From JBILCM01 sp044353165 (lineage in GTDB: Bacteria > Bacillota > Bacilli > Paenibacillales > YIM-B00363): 9,897 bases of DNA. Below, in pieces: positions 1-6,115 of the stretch. Within the stretch, counting starts at the first letter, position 1. Every line of letters starts with the position of its first letter. The position numbers were made by a program, and so were the translations under genes. Under the pieces are notes generated by a model. That model saw only the letters and a list, made by a program, of their open reading frames with translations, was not told the DNA's origin and did no database searches. The DNA lies in assembly GCA_044353165.1 (NCBI GenBank), contig JBILCM010000081.1:1-9897 (forward strand), written 5' to 3'.

Positions 1-10
1 AAAATCCAAA

Positions 11-316
11 CTATGCCAAGTATTTCTCCATCGTGTGGAATATTTTTGTGGCTGTCTTGTTGATATCTCTCCAGGCAAATATCCGCTGATCGTATTCCTT
101 GCGAATCAAGACTTGCACTTTGCCGTGAATAGTATCCATCAATGATAGTGAGAGCACGGAACCATGCCAGAAGATATTCGTCCCTTTCTCAAACATGATC
201 ACCCCATGATTTTTATCGACAGAAACCGTTTTGTATTTCAAGGTACGAATGGCTTGTTCAGCTGCGGTCATCACCGTTTCGTAGGATTTGTTATAACTCC
301 GAATATGATTGCTCAT
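11..316 (-). CDS. Small hypothetical protein (101 aa)
   Basis: I do not recognise this protein. It starts at ATG (316-314), and the minus strand carries a strong ribosome site, AAGGAGGAA, read from 330-322 with about 7 bases to the start, so it is very likely translated. The 101-residue product has no signal peptide or membrane segment. The sequence suggests helix (about 8-26, SYETVMTAAEQAIRTL), then four or five short strands (about 27-76, including VIMFEKG and VQVLIRKE), then a C-terminal helix (about 84-100). This alpha-beta-alpha order is typical of small cytosolic domains. The stop lies 11 bases from the window edge, so its downstream neighbour is unseen. It is transcribed away from the dehydrogenase gene at 551, with an AT-rich divergent spacer between them. 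The existence of the gene is well supported; its function is unknown. Confidence 0.72.
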   Translation of the reverse strand: MSNHIRSYNKSYETVMTAAEQAIRTLKYKTVSVDKNHGVIMFEKGTNIFWHGSVLSLSLMDTIHGKVQVLIRKEYDQRIFAWRDINKTATKIFHTMEKYLA

Positions 317-391
317 CGACGTTCCTCCTTCGAGTCAGGTGGTTGTAAGAAAGTTTATGTCATACATGATAAACGTGAATAATAAAATAGA

Positions 392-421
392 ATATTATGG
401 TAATTTATATAAAAGTATCAA
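392..421 (-). promoter_or_regulatory. Possible promoter of the 11-316 gene
   Basis: Read on the minus strand, TTGATA (421-416) lies 18 bases before TAATAT (397-392), a fair sigma-A match about 75 bases upstream of the start codon. The surrounding DNA is very AT-rich, so such matches arise by chance; this one is weakly supported. Confidence 0.3.
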
Positions 422-480
422 TAATGCGAATTAATTTCAATAGCCAAAATAAGATTTGTGGTTTGTTTACAATGACTCTC

Positions 481-516
481 GTGTTCATTCGGATATCGCC
501 CATGATATAGTAGAAG
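481..516 (+). promoter_or_regulatory. Promoter-like element upstream of the SDR gene (copy 1)
   Basis: TTCATT (484-489) and TATAGT (506-511) are separated by 16 bases. That would start transcription near 518, some 33 bases before the ATG at 551. The block 481-516 matches 2754-2789 at 29 of 36 positions, including 12 identical bases at the left end (GTGTTCATTCGG) and the same 16-base spacing. The second copy sits at a similar distance before another gene, which supports a role in transcription. The -35 is poor against TTGACA, so an activator or a non-standard sigma factor is possible. Confidence 0.5.
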
Positions 517-550
517 GAGAGAAGCAACCTAACGATAGGGTGGGATGAAC

Positions 551-1444
551 ATGGCATCGGCATCGGCATCGAAAGTAGCGCTGATCACCGGAACTTCGAG
601 CGGGTTTGGGCTGTTGGCTGCTGTGGCGCTGGCGATAGAAGGGTTCACCGTCATCGCATCGATGCGCCACCTTGGCAAGAATGCCGAGCTGCTTGAACAA
701 GCAAGGCTTGCGGGCGTGCAACACAACATCCACGTCCTGCAGATGGACGTGACGAATCAACAGGAGATCGCATCCGCTACAGAGCATATCCGCACCCAAT
801 ACGGCAGACTCGATGTGCTTATCAACAACGCGGGATATGCCGTGATCGGGACGGTCGAGGATATCCCGATGGCGGATTGGGAAGCGCAATTGCAGACCAA
901 TTTCTTCGGCGCGGTGGCCGTGACGAAAGCGATGTTACCCTTGATGCGGCAGACATCCGACCCCAATCACCAGAACGACCCAAGCCATTACCACGGCACG
1001 ATCATCAATATCAGCAGCGGCGCAGGACTGCTTGGCACACCGCTGACCGGCGCATATTCCGCCTCGAAGTTTGCGCTCGAAGGCTTCAGCGAGTCGCTTC
1101 GACTCGAGTTGGCGCCGTGGAACATTGACGTCGTCTTGATCGAGCCGGGCACATACAGCACGGGCATCTCGCGCAATCACGTCTATCGAACGCCTGCGGA
1201 TTCCGTCTATGCGCCGGTGATCGCGACGTTCAAAGCGTTCACCGCCCAAGCGGAAGCTGCACACAATGATCCCTCTCCGGTCATCCATCTCATCCGACGC
1301 ATCGTGACGGCGAGAAGACGGCCTACCTTGCGTTATCGCTCGGGAAGGGAAGTCCATCTGATCGCTGTGCTCAAGCGATGGCTCCCGTGGAGTGCCATTG
1401 AGCGCGCTGTGTTAGCGTTGTTGCGAAGTGGAGGAGTTCAATAA
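551..1444 (+). CDS. SDR family NAD(P)-dependent oxidoreductase
   Basis: This is a classical short-chain dehydrogenase/reductase, a cytosolic enzyme that oxidises an alcohol or reduces a ketone with NAD(P)(H). From the ATG at 551 (297 aa) it shows the glycine-rich cofactor motif TGTSSGFG (13-20), Asp66 of the DVT motif, NNAG (92-95), and the catalytic tetrad Asn117, Ser156, Tyr169 and Lys173 (YSASK). Arg39 just after the second strand (ASMRH) favours NADP(H). The length and the long C-terminal part after the core resemble the 17-beta-hydroxysteroid-dehydrogenase-like SDRs common in Bacilli (YusZ type), but the substrate cannot be deduced. The start at 551 is preferred because GGGTGGG (538-544) ends 6 bases before it. 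An in-frame ATG at 545 would directly abut that site. The gene stands alone, with a promoter-like element at 481-516. No clear terminator follows. Confidence 0.9.
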   Translation: MASASASKVALITGTSSGFGLLAAVALAIEGFTVIASMRHLGKNAELLEQARLAGVQHNIHVLQMDVTNQQEIASATEHIRTQYGRLDVLINNAGYAVIGTVEDIPMADWEAQLQTNFFGAVAVTKAMLPLMRQTSDPNHQNDPSHYHGTIINISSGAGLLGTPLTGAYSASKFALEGFSESLRLELAPWNIDVVLIEPGTYSTGISRNHVYRTPADSVYAPVIATFKAFTAQAEAAHNDPSPVIHLIRRIVTARRRPTLRYRSGREVHLIAVLKRWLPWSAIERAVLALLRSGGVQ

Positions 1445-2062
1445 CGTATTCCATCATCCCAACGTGCGCGTGAAGCGTGATGAACAGTTCAATAGAACGA
1501 TCGTAGATACTAGAAACATGAAGAAATTTCTAAAACCAATATAAACGGGACTGGTTCTGGTGGAAGAACAGGTGATGGCAACCCTGTTCATGAAGTAGAA
1601 GTTGTGAAGAAGAAGTTGTGAAAATACAAAAAAATCTGTTGCAGAAAATCTGTTACAACACCAACAAGTATCACAATGATGACTATTTTCCTAGTCGCAC
1701 AACCGCTAAAAGCTGTAACTCCAGCAATAGAAGAAATGGAAATATTCACGAATACCTATTCTGGCATCATATATGCCCTTCAAATTTCAAATGCGAATGG
1801 ATTCAAATCGGCAATTTCATCAGGGCAATCACCTCAAGTGTTGATTTTTATGAGATCGAACATCTATATCAAAAATTTCTTTTCACTCAGGTATGTTTTG
1901 AGAAGCTGGTATGTCCAACTCTTCAAATCTAAAAACGTTGGTATCAAGAACGGACACGTATTGCCGGATTTCACATCCCCTTCTCTTTGGCATATACCAA
2001 TACAGTTGTGCATAGATCGAGATAAATCAAAGATTCTTCACTCAAAGAAGGAGCTGATTACA
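1445..2062. other. AT-rich stretch without a convincing gene
   Basis: About 620 bases between the SDR and cyclase genes are visibly richer in A and T than the SDR gene. Two overlapping plus-strand frames stay open here: one of 104 codons from 1618, and one from 1676 that runs in frame into the cyclase. Neither has a ribosome site or recognisable protein character. A tiny frame at 1518 (MKKFLKPI, then stop) is followed in another frame by a Gly-rich stretch, GTGSGGRTGDGNPVHEVE, around 1549-1602, which looks like real coding sequence interrupted by a frameshift. Short tandem duplications are visible at 1631-1658 (AAAATCTGTT twice, 14 bases apart) and around 1598-1622. A loose palindrome, TTGGCATATACCAA, lies at 1987-2000. 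Decayed or acquired DNA is an inference. Weak promoter candidates (for example TTGATT at 1841-1846 with TATATC at 1865-1870) could serve the cyclase. Confidence 0.5.
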
Positions 2063-2737
2063 ATGTATAAATTACTTTCTTACCCGTTACAAGAAACGGC
2101 TCCAGGTTGGCCTGGGAGTTTCAAAGCGGAAATTACGCAAAACTCCTCGATTGCCAAGGGGGATATTGCGAATACATTTATCATTCGTACGCTGAATCAT
2201 TATGGCTCGCATATGGATGGACCTAGACATTTCAACGATGAGGGTGCACGATTATCGGAGTTGCCTCTGAATACGTTTATTTACGAAAAACCATTGCTCA
2301 TTGACTTGCCGATGGGGGAACTCGCTGCTGTAACGGCATCCGCGTTAAAACCATATGAAGCACAGATTCGCAACGCAGATTTATTGATGGTGCGTAGTGG
2401 GTTTGCTGCGCAACGCGAACAAAATCCAGAAGCCTATGAATCTCGCGGTCCTTCATTCGCCGAAGATGCATGTCGTTACCTCATCGAAGAACATGCGCAT
2501 CTCAAAGCCATCGCGATGGACTGGCTGTCTCTTGCCACACCGTCTCGACTGGAGGAAACAGTGAATTCGCATCAAATATTACTTGGGAAATATCGCCCAG
2601 GCAAGTTCATTTGTATCATCGAAGATATTAATTTACAGGAATTACATGCACATCAAATTCATAAAGTCATTGCATTGCCTCTGTTCATGGAGAAAGCAGA
2701 CAGCTCTCCTGTGACGGTCATTGCCGAAATAGGATAA
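2063..2737 (+). CDS. Cyclase / kynurenine formamidase-like hydrolase
   Basis: This is a member of the cyclase family (COG1878), metal-dependent hydrolases that include bacterial kynurenine formamidase and other amide- or lactone-cleaving enzymes. The 224-residue protein carries the family's hallmark metal-binding motif HxGTHxDxPxHF in the form HYGSHMDGPRHF (His46, His50, Asp52, His56). Further typical features are a central Gly-Pro-Ser-Phe segment leading into a helix (129-141), an AMDWLSL strand-turn (151-157), His170 before ILLG, and a late IIEDINLQEL segment (185-194) with acidic residues placed as in the family. The start at 2063 is chosen because AAGAAGGAG (2045-2053) lies 9 bases before it. 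The reading frame is open back to 1676, but that extension has no family character. It is monocistronic, with no tryptophan-catabolism genes nearby, so a kynurenine substrate is not supported by context. Confidence 0.87.
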   Translation: MYKLLSYPLQETAPGWPGSFKAEITQNSSIAKGDIANTFIIRTLNHYGSHMDGPRHFNDEGARLSELPLNTFIYEKPLLIDLPMGELAAVTASALKPYEAQIRNADLLMVRSGFAAQREQNPEAYESRGPSFAEDACRYLIEEHAHLKAIAMDWLSLATPSRLEETVNSHQILLGKYRPGKFICIIEDINLQELHAHQIHKVIALPLFMEKADSSPVTVIAEIG

Positions 2738-2753
2738 ACTGAGAATCGACGCT

Positions 2754-2789
2754 GTGTTCATTCGGTCATTGGCCGTGATACAGTAGGAG
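2754..2789 (+). promoter_or_regulatory. Promoter-like element upstream of the DUF3784-MFS operon (copy 2)
   Basis: TTCATT (2757-2762), 16 bases, TACAGT (2779-2784). It matches 481-516 at 29 of 36 positions. The predicted transcription start near 2791 leaves about 39 bases before the TTG start at 2830, with a strong ribosome site (AAGGAGGT) in between. The conserved positions include the -10 region and its flanks (GATAyAGTAG), not only the -35. Confidence 0.5.
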
Positions 2790-2829
2790 CAACGTGATAT
2801 TTTACTCAAGTGAAGGAGGTTCATAACAG

Positions 2830-3582
2830 TTGGATGTGGTGACACCAATTATTTTGCTTATTCCGATCGGGCTTTTGCTTATCTTTGGCTGGGCGACCCA
2901 TTACAAAAAAGCATATTGGCTCATCTCCGGCTACAACATGATGTCGGCGGAGAAGAAGGCGAAGGTGGATATCGCAGGTCTGGCTCGATTCTTATGGCTC
3001 ATGACGCGGGTGATGGCACTACATTTTGGCTTGATATCGATCTGCTTCCTGTTCGGGTGGGATGTGGCGGGGAGTGTGGGGATCGTGACCCTTTTTCCCG
3101 TCATCGTGTACTTTGTGCTGCGGATGCAAGCCTTCGACGGCAATACCCGGAATCCGGATGGCTCGATGACGCGACGGGGCAAAATGATGATGTGGGGAGC
3201 CAGTGTGCTGTTTGCAGTGATCTCGGTCGGGGTGAGTGTGGGGATGTATTACGGTCTCCAGCCTGCCAACGTGCGTGTGACAGCGGATGAACTGCAAATC
3301 AAAGGTTTTTGCGGAGAAAATGTTCCACGCACAGACATCGCCCAAGTCGAACAACTTATGCAACTGCCGCCCGTCGAGTGGAAAATGAACGGCTCCGCCA
3401 TCGGCAATCACCTCAAAGGCTCATTCCGCTTGGAAGGGATCGGCAAGGCGACGTTACACGTGGACCGTGCAGTGCCTTCTTTCATAAAGATAGTCACTTC
3501 GACGGGGCGGACGATCATCTTCAACACCGCTTCCACCGAATCAACGCAGGCGCTTTATGCGCAACTTATCGCACAACCCTAA
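2830..3582 (+). CDS. DUF3784-like membrane protein with PH-like C-terminal domain
   Basis: A 250-residue integral membrane protein of unknown role. The N-terminal part resembles DUF3784 proteins of Gram-positive bacteria: a membrane helix (about 4-22), then the pattern KKAYWLISGYNMMSAEKKAK (26-45), in which Trp30, Gly34-Tyr-Asn36 and the following Lys-rich turn are the usual conserved points. Further helices lie at about 60-77, 80-98 and 121-142. The remaining 105 residues (146-250) look like a soluble beta-rich domain of the bacterial PH type ending in a helix (IIFNTASTESTQALYAQL). It starts with TTG at 2830. AAGGAGGT (2813-2820) is 9 bases upstream, while the nearby GTG codons (2836, 2839) are too far from it. 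The MFS gene begins 54 bases after the stop, with no terminator between, so the two are probably co-transcribed. A membrane-anchored sensor or partner of the transporter is only a guess. Confidence 0.78.
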   Translation: MDVVTPIILLIPIGLLLIFGWATHYKKAYWLISGYNMMSAEKKAKVDIAGLARFLWLMTRVMALHFGLISICFLFGWDVAGSVGIVTLFPVIVYFVLRMQAFDGNTRNPDGSMTRRGKMMMWGASVLFAVISVGVSVGMYYGLQPANVRVTADELQIKGFCGENVPRTDIAQVEQLMQLPPVEWKMNGSAIGNHLKGSFRLEGIGKATLHVDRAVPSFIKIVTSTGRTIIFNTASTESTQALYAQLIAQP

Positions 3583-3636
3583 CGACGGGTAAGGAATGAT
3601 CAAGGGAACGGGAACATCAAGAAAGGTGCATGGATC

Positions 3637-4944
3637 ATGCCACAGCAGGGGATTTATTTTGTCGTTGCGGTTGTTGTTGTGTTTCTCGGTTTTTTTATGT
3701 TCGGACTGTCAGAGAATATTCGTGGACCCGCCATCCCTCTCATACAAGCAGATTTTCGGCTGACGGAGTGGCAGATTGGATTGTTGCTGGCGATCAATTC
3801 GTTCGGTTATTTGGTCGCATGTCTTTACACAGCCGCGTTGACTCGGTTCATCGGGATCCGCTGGACGATTGTTCTTGCCTTCGGCAGCATGGTGGTATCA
3901 GGTGTATGCATTGCGTTGTCTCATCAATACGCTACCTTCGTCGCTTCATACGTGTTGATGTATTTGGGTAATGGCATGCTGGAGATCGGCCTGGGGATAC
4001 TTGCCGCAAGGCTGTTCGTTCATCGGGCGGCCACGTGGATGAATGTGTCGCATTTTTTTTATGGCGTTAGCTCGATTATCGCACCGCTGGTGGCAGTTAC
4101 ACTGATCGGGTGGCCCGTGAACAGCGGCAGCCTGGCATTCACTAGCGGTGTGGGGCTAGCCGATGATGCGTTGCAAGCTGGCGGCATGATGCAAGCGCTC
4201 GGTTGGCGCGGCATGTACGCCGTGGTGCTTGCGAGCTCGCTCGTGCCGTTGCTAATTACCTTTTTCCTACATTCGACACAAATATCACGTTCCCAAGGGA
4301 ACGAAGAGTCTGCATCACACCGGCATACACACAAGCTTCCTTGGCGCAAAGACAAGACGCTCTGGCTATTGATCGCAGTGCTATCGCTCGGTGTGAGCGC
4401 GGAGATGGCAGTCGGTGGTTGGCTTGTCATTACCGTGAATAAAGCATATGGGATACCGCTTGCGGCGTCTGCGCAATATTTGATGGTATTCTTCATCGTT
4501 TTCACGCTGGCGCGCTTGTTGCTTGGGCCACTGATTGATCGTTGCGGATGGTTGCGTTCGATCGCGATTGGCGCGGCTTGGGCAGGCGTCACGACGGGGA
4601 TTGGACTTGTGATGGGCGCGCTCGGATGGCAAGGCGGTGCGTGGTGGCTGGCGCTTGCCGGGCTCGGTATTGCGCCGCTCTACCCGACGATGATGGCGTT
4701 GTTGGCCAAACAATACCAAGATCGTATCGAAGAAATGTTGACGGTTGTGCTTACGATCATGGGAATTGCAATCGTGGTCGGGAGTTTGTTGGTAGGTTGG
4801 GCTACGGATTGGGCGGTTCGATCAACTTGGCAAGGGAGCGGCTACTTGGTTGGGTATGCGGTGATTGCGTTGTTCTGTCTGGTCAGCGCGATATTAGCTT
4901 GGGTGTTACATGGTAGGTTGAGTGCACGCAGTGTGAAGATGTAA
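3637..4944 (+). CDS. MFS transporter (FucP-like subgroup)
   Basis: A 435-residue major facilitator superfamily permease with twelve predicted membrane helices in two six-helix halves. The first helix (VVAVVVVFLGFFMFGLSENI, about 7-26) is followed by a segment, FRLTEWQIGLLLAINSFGYL, typical of fucose-permease-like carriers. Family-like features are YLGNGMLEIGLGILAARLF (about 109-127) and MNVSHFFYGVSSIIAPL (about 135-151). A long loop rich in Gly and Ser lies at about 160-188, between helices 5 and 6. The central cytosolic loop (about 212-242) is hydrophilic, with a His-rich patch (ASHRHTHK). The substrate cannot be told; sugar or drug efflux are both possible. The start at 3637 has AAAGGTG (3622-3628) 8 bases upstream; an ATG at 3630 is in another frame. 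It follows the 2830-3582 gene in a probable operon. Confidence 0.88.
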   Translation: MPQQGIYFVVAVVVVFLGFFMFGLSENIRGPAIPLIQADFRLTEWQIGLLLAINSFGYLVACLYTAALTRFIGIRWTIVLAFGSMVVSGVCIALSHQYATFVASYVLMYLGNGMLEIGLGILAARLFVHRAATWMNVSHFFYGVSSIIAPLVAVTLIGWPVNSGSLAFTSGVGLADDALQAGGMMQALGWRGMYAVVLASSLVPLLITFFLHSTQISRSQGNEESASHRHTHKLPWRKDKTLWLLIAVLSLGVSAEMAVGGWLVITVNKAYGIPLAASAQYLMVFFIVFTLARLLLGPLIDRCGWLRSIAIGAAWAGVTTGIGLVMGALGWQGGAWWLALAGLGIAPLYPTMMALLAKQYQDRIEEMLTVVLTIMGIAIVVGSLLVGWATDWAVRSTWQGSGYLVGYAVIALFCLVSAILAWVLHGRLSARSVKM

Positions 4945-4958
4945 GGTGCACATGAAGC

Positions 4959-4977
4959 ATGCAATAGACAATTGCAT
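4959..4977. promoter_or_regulatory. Inverted repeat overlapping the -35 of the PIN/RHH operon
   Basis: ATGCAAT (4959-4965) and ATTGCAT (4971-4977) are perfect 7-base arms around a 5-base loop. The right arm contains the -35 hexamer TTGCAT. Its position suits an operator for the RHH antitoxin or its complex with the toxin. There is no T-tract, so it is not a terminator for the upstream MFS gene. Confidence 0.55.
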
Positions 4978-5000
4978 ACATCATCTATTCATGATATGAT
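4972..5000 (+). promoter_or_regulatory. Promoter of the RHH-PIN-coiled-coil operon
   Basis: TTGCAT (4972-4977), 17 bases, TATGAT (4995-5000): a good sigma-A promoter. The predicted start of the transcript near 5007 leaves a very short leader before the antitoxin gene, which argues against a GTG start at 5010. Confidence 0.7.
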
Positions 5001-5004
5001 GTAT
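4976..5004. promoter_or_regulatory. Inverted repeat overlapping the -10 (candidate autorepression operator)
   Basis: ATACATCAT (4976-4984) and ATGATGTAT (4996-5004) are perfect 9-base arms around an 11-base centre and cover the spacer and -10 box. Ribbon-helix-helix antitoxins usually bind such dyads at their own promoter. With 4959-4977 it makes two adjoining dyads whose centres are 22 bases apart, about two helical turns, as expected for cooperative binding of dimers on one face of the DNA. Confidence 0.6.
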
Positions 5005-5018
5005 ATGAGGTGGAGGCA

Positions 5019-5279
5019 ATGCTTGTGGATGAACGCATGATCCGTAAACAAATCTATTTGGAACCCTCCCAGAATGATGCGATCAAGTTACTTTCGACGC
5101 GCAAAGGGGCCACTGAGGCCGAAATCATCCGTGAGGCGCTTGATCTGTATTTGGTTGCGCATCGGGAAGCGCAGCAAGATCCGCTCATGCAGATGATTGG
5201 CCGAATCTCAAGCGGCAAACGCGACGGGTCCTTGCGTCATGATCGCGACATTTATTTTCTTCCGGGAGAGCGCCAATGA
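5019..5279 (+). CDS. Ribbon-helix-helix antitoxin (VapB-like, CopG type)
   Basis: This is the antitoxin of a type II toxin-antitoxin pair. It should bind and neutralise the PIN toxin encoded next and repress their shared promoter. From the ATG at 5019 (86 aa) an N-terminal ribbon-helix-helix is evident: the DNA-binding strand RKQIYLEP, helix A (NDAIKLLSTRKG) and helix B (EAEIIREALDLYL). The C-terminal part (KRDGSLRHDRDIYF) is a likely disordered segment that threads into the toxin. Start choice is uncertain. GTG at 5010 is nearly at the transcript start, ATG at 5019 has GAGGTGG at 5007-5013, and ATG at 5037 gives a family-like MIRKQIYLE terminus but has only a weak site (GTGGA, 5025-5029). 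The stop overlaps the toxin start (ATGA, 5276-5279), so translation is coupled. Confidence 0.83.
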   Translation: MLVDERMIRKQIYLEPSQNDAIKLLSTRKGATEAEIIREALDLYLVAHREAQQDPLMQMIGRISSGKRDGSLRHDRDIYFLPGERQ

Positions 5280-5698
5280 AACGGGAAACGTTGTTTATCG
5301 ATACGAGCGGTTGGATTGCATTGATTGATGCAGATGATGCATTCCATGCACGCGCGGCGTCATTCTACCGCACATTGCCATTAACCGTCTCCAAAGTATC
5401 ATCAAGCCACATCATTTCGGAGACGTACACCTGGTTGCGGCACCAATCGAGCTTCGAACAAGCCTCGCTTTTTCTCAAAACTGTAGGTCAAGCGTGCGAG
5501 AATCAATCTCTGGAGATCGTCTATGATGATCTGCAACTTTGGCAAAGCACAGGTTTTGTGTTGGCGGAGTTTCCTGGCGTGAAGCTTTCGCATGTGGATG
5601 CATTGAGTATGGCCATTATGCGCAGTCGGGGCATGACACGGGTGTTCGGATTTGATCAGCATTTTCGTTTGATGGGATTTGAGACGGTGCCGCAATGA
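5276..5698 (+). CDS. PIN-domain ribonuclease toxin (VapC-like)
   Basis: A 140-residue PIN-domain protein, the expected endoribonuclease toxin of the pair with the RHH antitoxin. VapC-type enzymes cleave tRNA or rRNA with Mg ions held by acidic residues. Those residues are visible: Asp9 in FIDTSGW, Glu49 in SETYTWL, Asp108 in SHVDALSMAIM and Asp127 in FGFDQHF. All four are present, so the nuclease should be active. It covers the full length of the family. It has no independent ribosome site; the ATG at 5276 overlaps the antitoxin stop, and its own stop overlaps the next start (ATGA, 5695-5698). Its particular RNA target cannot be told. The pair could stabilise the locus or act in stress or phage response, which is inference. 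Confidence 0.87.
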   Translation: MKRETLFIDTSGWIALIDADDAFHARAASFYRTLPLTVSKVSSSHIISETYTWLRHQSSFEQASLFLKTVGQACENQSLEIVYDDLQLWQSTGFVLAEFPGVKLSHVDALSMAIMRSRGMTRVFGFDQHFRLMGFETVPQ

Positions 5699-6033
5699 TC
5701 CCCTCTGAGCACGTCATCAAGCTGCAGGAGTTGAGGTTCATGGAAGAAAGGTTGGAACGGATGGAACATATGCTCACCCAACTGATCGGCATGGTGGGCA
5801 AACTGATGGAACGTATGGATGCGGTGGAACTGCGTTTGGACAAGATTGAGCATCGCCTTGACCGCGTGGAGCAGCGTCTCGATCAAGTCGAGCATCGCCT
5901 TGACCGCGTGGAGTCGGAAGTGGCAGATATGAAACGCAATGTTGAATATGCTGCGGATACGAGCAAATACTTATTGGGCAAGTTTGCGCAACATGATCGG
6001 GACATTGAAGTTTTCCGGCAGAAGCTGGCATAA
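5695..6033 (+). CDS. Coiled-coil protein coupled to the PIN/RHH pair
   Basis: A 112-residue hydrophilic protein, almost wholly alpha-helical, with no enzymatic motif, signal peptide or membrane segment. Residues 8-80 form a continuous heptad pattern. Residues 48-75 are four near-identical heptads (LDKIEHR, LDRVEQR, LDQVEHR, LDRVESE), which predicts a rod-like oligomer. Residues 84-112 (AADTSKYLLGKFAQHDRDIEVFRQKLA) form a less regular helical tail. The start overlaps the toxin stop by ATGA, so it is translationally coupled and belongs to the operon, which ends at the terminator at 6049-6089. A third coiled-coil gene is not a standard part of VapBC modules. It could be a scaffold, a modulator of the toxin or an unrelated passenger. 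Short heptad proteins of this kind occur widely without known function, so none is assigned. Confidence 0.75.
   Translation: MIPSEHVIKLQELRFMEERLERMEHMLTQLIGMVGKLMERMDAVELRLDKIEHRLDRVEQRLDQVEHRLDRVESEVADMKRNVEYAADTSKYLLGKFAQHDRDIEVFRQKLA
5848..5913 (+). repeat. Direct repeat within the coiled-coil gene (24 bases, period 42)
   Basis: The 24 bases at 5848-5871 recur exactly at 5890-5913, in frame and 42 bases (14 codons, two heptads) apart. Each encodes EHRLDRVE. The absence of silent differences indicates recent internal duplication or gene conversion, and the number of heptads may vary among strains. Confidence 0.85.
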
Positions 6034-6035
6034 TA

Positions 6036-6104
6036 TTGAATTTAAGTTTCTACCCCTTGGGTCTATCCCTGCCTAGGGGTAGATTTTTTCTGTCACGCGG
6101 TGGA
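6036..6104. repeat. Long direct repeat flanking hicAB, left copy
   Basis: Matches 6835-6903 at 63 of 69 positions; the core 6049-6104 has 54 of 56. It contains a terminator hairpin. Read on the minus strand, 6073-6104 is identical to the last codons (HRVTEKIYP, stop) of the gene at 6872-7378, so this copy carries a detached fragment of that gene's 3' end. Confidence 0.88.
6049..6089 (+). terminator. Rho-independent terminator after the RHH-PIN-coiled-coil operon
   Basis: Arms TCTACCCCT (6049-6057) and AGGGGTAGA (6075-6083) form a 9-base-pair stem, possibly extended by two G-C pairs inside, followed at once by six T (6084-6089). It lies 16 bases after the stop of the coiled-coil gene. Confidence 0.88.
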
Positions 6105-6115
6105 AAATGCGTTTA

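Noticed and set aside
545..553. ATG at 545 as the SDR start
   Set aside because: The ribosome site GGGTGGG (538-544) would directly touch it. The ATG at 551, six bases away and in the same frame, is better placed.
1618..1932. 104-codon open frame, plus strand
   Set aside because: No ribosome site, an unlikely composition (many Asn, Cys, Phe), and it overlaps another open frame. It is probably an artefact of AT-rich, stop-poor sequence or decayed DNA.
1676..2062. N-terminal extension of the cyclase frame (129 codons)
   Set aside because: There is no ribosome site at 1676, and the extension has no cyclase character. A good ribosome site (2045-2053) and the family-typical start lie at 2063.
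4059..4592. 177-codon open frame antisense to the MFS gene
   Set aside because: It is an antisense shadow: the plus strand encodes continuous membrane helices here, and the reverse product has no recognisable features.
4945..4980. Terminator after the MFS gene
   Set aside because: The hairpin at 4959-4977 has no T-tract and overlaps the -35 of the next operon, so it fits an operator better than a terminator.
5010..5012. GTG at 5010 as the antitoxin start
   Set aside because: It lies about three bases from the predicted transcript start and overlaps the ribosome-site sequence, so ATG 5019 or 5037 is more likely.
5848..5913. CRISPR-like or mobile repeat
   Set aside because: The two copies are in frame, encode heptads of a coiled coil and have no comparable unique spacers, so this is internal gene duplication.
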